DNA of 64,000 nucleotides, taken from Pedobacter sp. SYP-B3415 (GTDB lineage Bacteria; Bacteroidota; Bacteroidia; Sphingobacteriales; Sphingobacteriaceae). The position numbers and the translations under genes are program-made. The notes beneath the pieces were generated by a model. It searched no databases. It saw only the letters and a list, made by a program, of their open reading frames with translations, and was not told the origin of the DNA. Each line of letters opens with the position of its first letter. Position 1 is the stretch's first letter. The stretch covers positions 1-64,000 of the forward strand of contig NZ_RXNQ01000005.1 of the NCBI RefSeq assembly GCF_004138205.1. Reading direction: 5' to 3'. This document shows, piece by piece, positions 61,120 to 64,000 of this stretch.

Positions 61120-62673
61120 TTATTGTTGCGCAGGTGCAGGCAGATCCTTCCTCGGCAACATCGCCGGACGCTCTGAAGTATGGTACACAAATGCCGCAAC
61201 AATCGTCGCTGCTTGTTTCAGGTCATCTTCGACCAGGCGATCATAGGTGTCCTGGTTGGTATGGTGTGTCCGCGTGTTATAATCCATGGGGTCCTGAATA
61301 AACTGGAAACCCGGAATACCCACTGCATCGAAAGACAGGTGGTCGGTACCGCCGGTGTTGCCAATGGTTACAGTTTTGGCTCCTAGATCGGCAAATGGCT
61401 CCAGCCAGCTTTTAAAGATCGGTGAAACAGCCGCGTTGCCCTGCAGGTATACACCTCTGATTTTACCGGTTCCATTATCCAGGTTATAATAGGCGGAAAC
61501 CTTTTTCTGGTCAGGCGTGAATTTTTGAGTTTTTGGATCGCCATAATGTTTCAGCACATAATTTCTCGAGCCGAACAGGCCTTGCTCTTCAGAGCTCCAG
61601 AGCGCCACACGAATGGTACGCTTCGGTTTGAAGCCAACCGCCTTTAATATGCGCATGGCCTCCATCATGACAGTAGCGCCCGCAGCGTTGTCTGTCGCGC
61701 CGGTTGCAGAATGCCAGGAATCAAAGTGCCCGCCGATAATGATCACTTCGTCTTTCAGCTTTTTATCTGTTCCGGGTATTTCAGCAAGCACGTTATAGCC
61801 CTGTGGATCCTGGTCATAGAAGCTCGTTTTGATATCAGCTTCCATTTCTACCTTTTTGCCGGCGCGCAGCAAACGCAGCATGTGCAGGAAATCTTCCGGG
61901 GAAACCTCCAGCTCAGGCGATACCGCTTCGGCGTTGAGCGCATATGATGCGCCATTGCTTGTAAAAAATGTGCCATGGCCACCCCGTGCATAGGTAAGGA
62001 TAAGTCCCACGTTTTGTTCTTTCAGCCATTTGACCATGTTAGCACGCTGGGTACGCATGCGCATGTACTGGGCCATCATGTTGCTGGTATTGTTTGTACG
62101 GGCGCGGGCCTGTCCGCCCTGGGCAGTTGCCGCTTCCATTTTCGCAAGCGTGCTGTCTGCATGACGGACTGCATCAGGTTTGTAGCTGTTCTCAAGCGCT
62201 GTACCCTGGTCGAACATGACGATTTTGCCGGCAAGTGAGCCCTGCAGTTTCTGCAACTCCGGAAGACTATCTGCCTTTAATAAAATTACTTCTGATTTGA
62301 TAGGCCCGTTTGTACCGGGGGTCCATGCTTTTGGCGATGCAATGATGGCATGGTAGTACGGCAGGGTCGTTGCTGCGTAATATTTGTCTACCTGCCAGCC
62401 TTTGCCAAAGGTGCCCCAGGCTTCGCGCTGAATGTTTTTAAGTCCCCATTGCCCGAAAGTTGCCATTGCCCAATCCTGTGCGCGCTTGAGCCCGGGCGAA
62501 TTAGAAAGACGCGGACCTGAGACATCTGTCAGGTTAAACGCAATTTCCATGGCTTTTGAGTTCTCAAGACCTTCTTTTCTGATCTTTTGAACCATGGCCT
62601 GATCCACTTTTTCCTGCGCAGCAGCACTGAAAGAAAAGGGTAAAAGCAAATAAAATAGTAGGTGTTTTTTCAT
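61120..62673 (-). CDS. M28-family zinc metallopeptidase, secreted
   Basis: Aminopeptidase-type enzyme of 517 residues. It has a signal peptide (LFYLLLPFSFSAAAQ), a PA domain (about 110-290) inserted before the catalytic part, and the metal ligands in GGHFDSWHSATGATDNAAGA, SSEEQGLFGS, YNLDNGTG and MDYNTRTHHTNQDTYD. It is expected in the periplasm or outside the cell, releasing N-terminal amino acids from peptides. The gene is monocistronic, with its own terminator. Confidence 0.92.
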   Translation of the reverse strand: MKKHLLFYLLLPFSFSAAAQEKVDQAMVQKIRKEGLENSKAMEIAFNLTDVSGPRLSNSPGLKRAQDWAMATFGQWGLKNIQREAWGTFGKGWQVDKYYAATTLPYYHAIIASPKAWTPGTNGPIKSEVILLKADSLPELQKLQGSLAGKIVMFDQGTALENSYKPDAVRHADSTLAKMEAATAQGGQARARTNNTSNMMAQYMRMRTQRANMVKWLKEQNVGLILTYARGGHGTFFTSNGASYALNAEAVSPELEVSPEDFLHMLRLLRAGKKVEMEADIKTSFYDQDPQGYNVLAEIPGTDKKLKDEVIIIGGHFDSWHSATGATDNAAGATVMMEAMRILKAVGFKPKRTIRVALWSSEEQGLFGSRNYVLKHYGDPKTQKFTPDQKKVSAYYNLDNGTGKIRGVYLQGNAAVSPIFKSWLEPFADLGAKTVTIGNTGGTDHLSFDAVGIPGFQFIQDPMDYNTRTHHTNQDTYDRLVEDDLKQAATIVAAFVYHTSERPAMLPRKDLPAPAQQ

Positions 62674-62834
62674 GTATGGTTTAGTTAGCGAAAACCTAAA
62701 AATACTTCAAAAAGCATGTTTCTGGTTTTTCCCGCAACAATTTTACATGAAGGCCAGCAAAATAAGTTTTTAATCCCGGAAAACCGCCCGCTGGTTTACC
62801 ATTGTCAATGATTCAACAGTTTTCGCTCTGAATA

Positions 62835-63629
62835 TTACTTGATATTCCGTTTCGACAGAACAAAATAACCTGCTATAAAAAATACGGCCATATACGCCAG
62901 GCTGACCCAGATTTCGCGGGTCATGATATCAATGCCCTCATCAGGCGATTTTCTCATGGAACCGAGACGCATTGCCAATGTAGGATGACTAAAGGGGATA
63001 AGGTACGCGTATTTCCAATGTACATTTGCGCATATAATGCCGGCTATGGTGCCTACAAAACCGATTCCCATAGGTTTAAGGAAATCTCCCCAGATCAGGC
63101 TTAATACAAACTGGAACGACAGAATTCCCATTGATGCGAGAAACAGTTTCAGGTAGTACTGGCTAAGAAGCATCAATGGATCATAGAGATCGAAACGATA
63201 TGCTGGGATCAGTAGATGCAGAAGATGTCCGAACGCGAACGTGAGTATCAGAAATAACCCCAGACAAATAAACACGAGCAGCATGGCATACACGAGCTTT
63301 GCACTGTATACCGAAAGTTTATGAAGAGGCAGGGAAAAGAGCGTTTTCCAGGTGTCGTTTTTGTGTTCAATGTTGTTGACGGAAAACGCCATAAATATCA
63401 CATAGAACGGCAGAATCAGCATGCCCATTACTGCCAGCGCCTGGCTGCTGTATTGCCCCCACAGTGCCATCGGCGGCAGTTTTGCTTTCAGAATACGTTC
63501 AGAGGCATTAAAGTAACCAAAGGCTATGAGACCACAGATAAGCAAAGGCAGCACAATTGCCGCCCAGAAGGCAAGACTTTTCCGGGATTTATAGAATTCT
63601 GATGTAAGAGATATATAGAGAGAACGCAT
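62835..63629 (-). CDS. ABC transporter permease
   Basis: Membrane subunit of about 264 residues from the ATG at 63629 (MRSLYISLTSEFYKSRKSLA), with six hydrophobic segments. The ABC-2/NatB-like arrangement includes FSVNNIEHKNDTWKTLFSLP. A frame reaching 63716 overlaps the ATPase gene and is not favoured. It is one base after the ATPase gene. The transported substrate is unknown; such small ABC-2 permeases in Bacteroidota are often annotated as lantibiotic-immunity-like. Confidence 0.85.
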   Translation of the reverse strand: MRSLYISLTSEFYKSRKSLAFWAAIVLPLLICGLIAFGYFNASERILKAKLPPMALWGQYSSQALAVMGMLILPFYVIFMAFSVNNIEHKNDTWKTLFSLPLHKLSVYSAKLVYAMLLVFICLGLFLILTFAFGHLLHLLIPAYRFDLYDPLMLLSQYYLKLFLASMGILSFQFVLSLIWGDFLKPMGIGFVGTIAGIICANVHWKYAYLIPFSHPTLAMRLGSMRKSPDEGIDIMTREIWVSLAYMAVFFIAGYFVLSKRNIK

Positions 63630-63630
63630 G

Positions 63631-64000
63631 TTAGTTGTTTTTCGTGATATCAAGGAACAGGTGCTCCAGGTCTTTCCGCATTGGATGTATGGCATACACA
63701 GCCAGGCCGGCGGCAACCAGCAGGCGGTTTGCTTCTGCGTGGTCTTCCGGAGAGCGGTAGGGTATAGTAAGTTTTTGTTCCGTTAACTGCGGTGCAAAAC
63801 CTGCTTCCTGCAAAATTTCTAAAGCCCTGGACGGCGGGTTAGTATCGATCTCCACAACCGGTTTGCTGAGTTGCTGCAGGTCGCCGATGGTTCCCTGGAA
63901 CAGCAGCCGGCCTTTGTTAATAATACCTACATGTGTAGCAGTGCGTTCAATTTCTGCGAGCAGGTGACTCGAAACCAGAATGGTTTTGCCATGTTCTGTA
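63631..64000 (-). CDS. ABC transporter ATPase, partial (C-terminal end)
   Basis: The frame stays open to the right edge of the window, so only about 123 C-terminal residues are visible. Near the edge it reads GKTILVSSHLLAEIERTATH, the H-loop of an ABC ATPase, then VGIINKGRLLFQG, followed by the usual C-terminal extension. The Walker motifs lie outside the window. A GTG at 63855 is not the true start. It partners the permease one base downstream. Confidence 0.9.
   Translation of the reverse strand, partial: TEHGKTILVSSHLLAEIERTATHVGIINKGRLLFQGTIGDLQQLSKPVVEIDTNPPSRALEILQEAGFAPQLTEQKLTIPYRSPEDHAEANRLLVAAGLAVYAIHPMRKDLEHLFLDITKNN

Noticed and set aside
63631..63855. 74-residue gene starting at GTG 63855
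   Set aside because: The frame continues to the window edge with clear ABC ATPase sequence, so this is the end of a larger gene.

Overview
The window looks like one chromosome segment of a Bacteroidota bacterium, probably of the Sphingobacteriia/Chitinophagia type. Supporting signs are a 14-gene nuo operon with a short NuoG, an ExbB-ExbD-ExbD-TonB operon, PorV, a BlaR1 sensor fused to TonB and plug modules, a b-type SdhCAB set, few Shine-Dalgarno sites, and repeated TAnnTTTG-type -7 promoter boxes. I saw no tRNA, rRNA, CRISPR array, phage or transposase gene. Family names come from reading protein motifs; no database search was run.

Layout. 1-864: gene-free island of dispersed repeats. 915-2720: bipA. 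2783-8705: two alpha/beta hydrolases (divergent) and a tightly coupled set of amide-forming enzymes (ATP-grasp, GCS2-type ligase, class I amidotransferase-like protein, second ATP-grasp-like protein), which looks like a small-molecule or peptide ligase pathway with unknown product. 8774-11175: DNA alkylation repair operon (AraC-Ogt type Ada, 2OG oxygenase, Ada-type zinc domain, AlkB). 11237-13142: small FeoB-associated-type protein, Crp-type regulator, YceI, lipoprotein. 13204-19333 (minus): ispF, porV, biotin carrier, DUF4159-type protein, rsmE, CNNM/CorC-type protein, ppa, DedA. 19374-32498 (minus): nuoN to nuoA. 32607-38449 (minus): exbB-exbD-exbD-tonB-small membrane protein-PstS-like lipoprotein-TPR protein. 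38843-41859 (minus): pckA, SUI1-type factor, lipid kinase. 42002-43404: metK behind a probable SAM-II riboswitch. 43441-45042: a further exbD, sodC and an unknown small protein. 45100-46122: second repeat island, carrying the first island's repeat types in inverted orientation. 46224-49938: GH109-type glycosidase, NahK-like kinase and LacI regulator, with three copies of one palindromic operator. 50104-51243: thioredoxin-fold lipoprotein without CXXC. 51369-54868: sdhCAB. 54995-57566: TPR sensor kinase and LuxR-type regulator. 57764-61013 (minus): BlaI/BlaR1-TonB system with three matching operators. 61120-64000 (minus): M28 peptidase and an ABC exporter cut by the window edge.

How it fits together. 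Central energy metabolism (complex I, complex II, PEP carboxykinase, pyrophosphatase) sits beside outer-membrane energy transduction (three TonB C-terminal domains, three ExbD). The least understood part is the 2.8-8.7 kb ligase cluster. The best sequence-level regulatory finds are the SAM-II-like aptamer before metK, the AACTAAnnnnTTAGTT sites of the BlaI system and the CAAACGTTTG sites of the LacI system.
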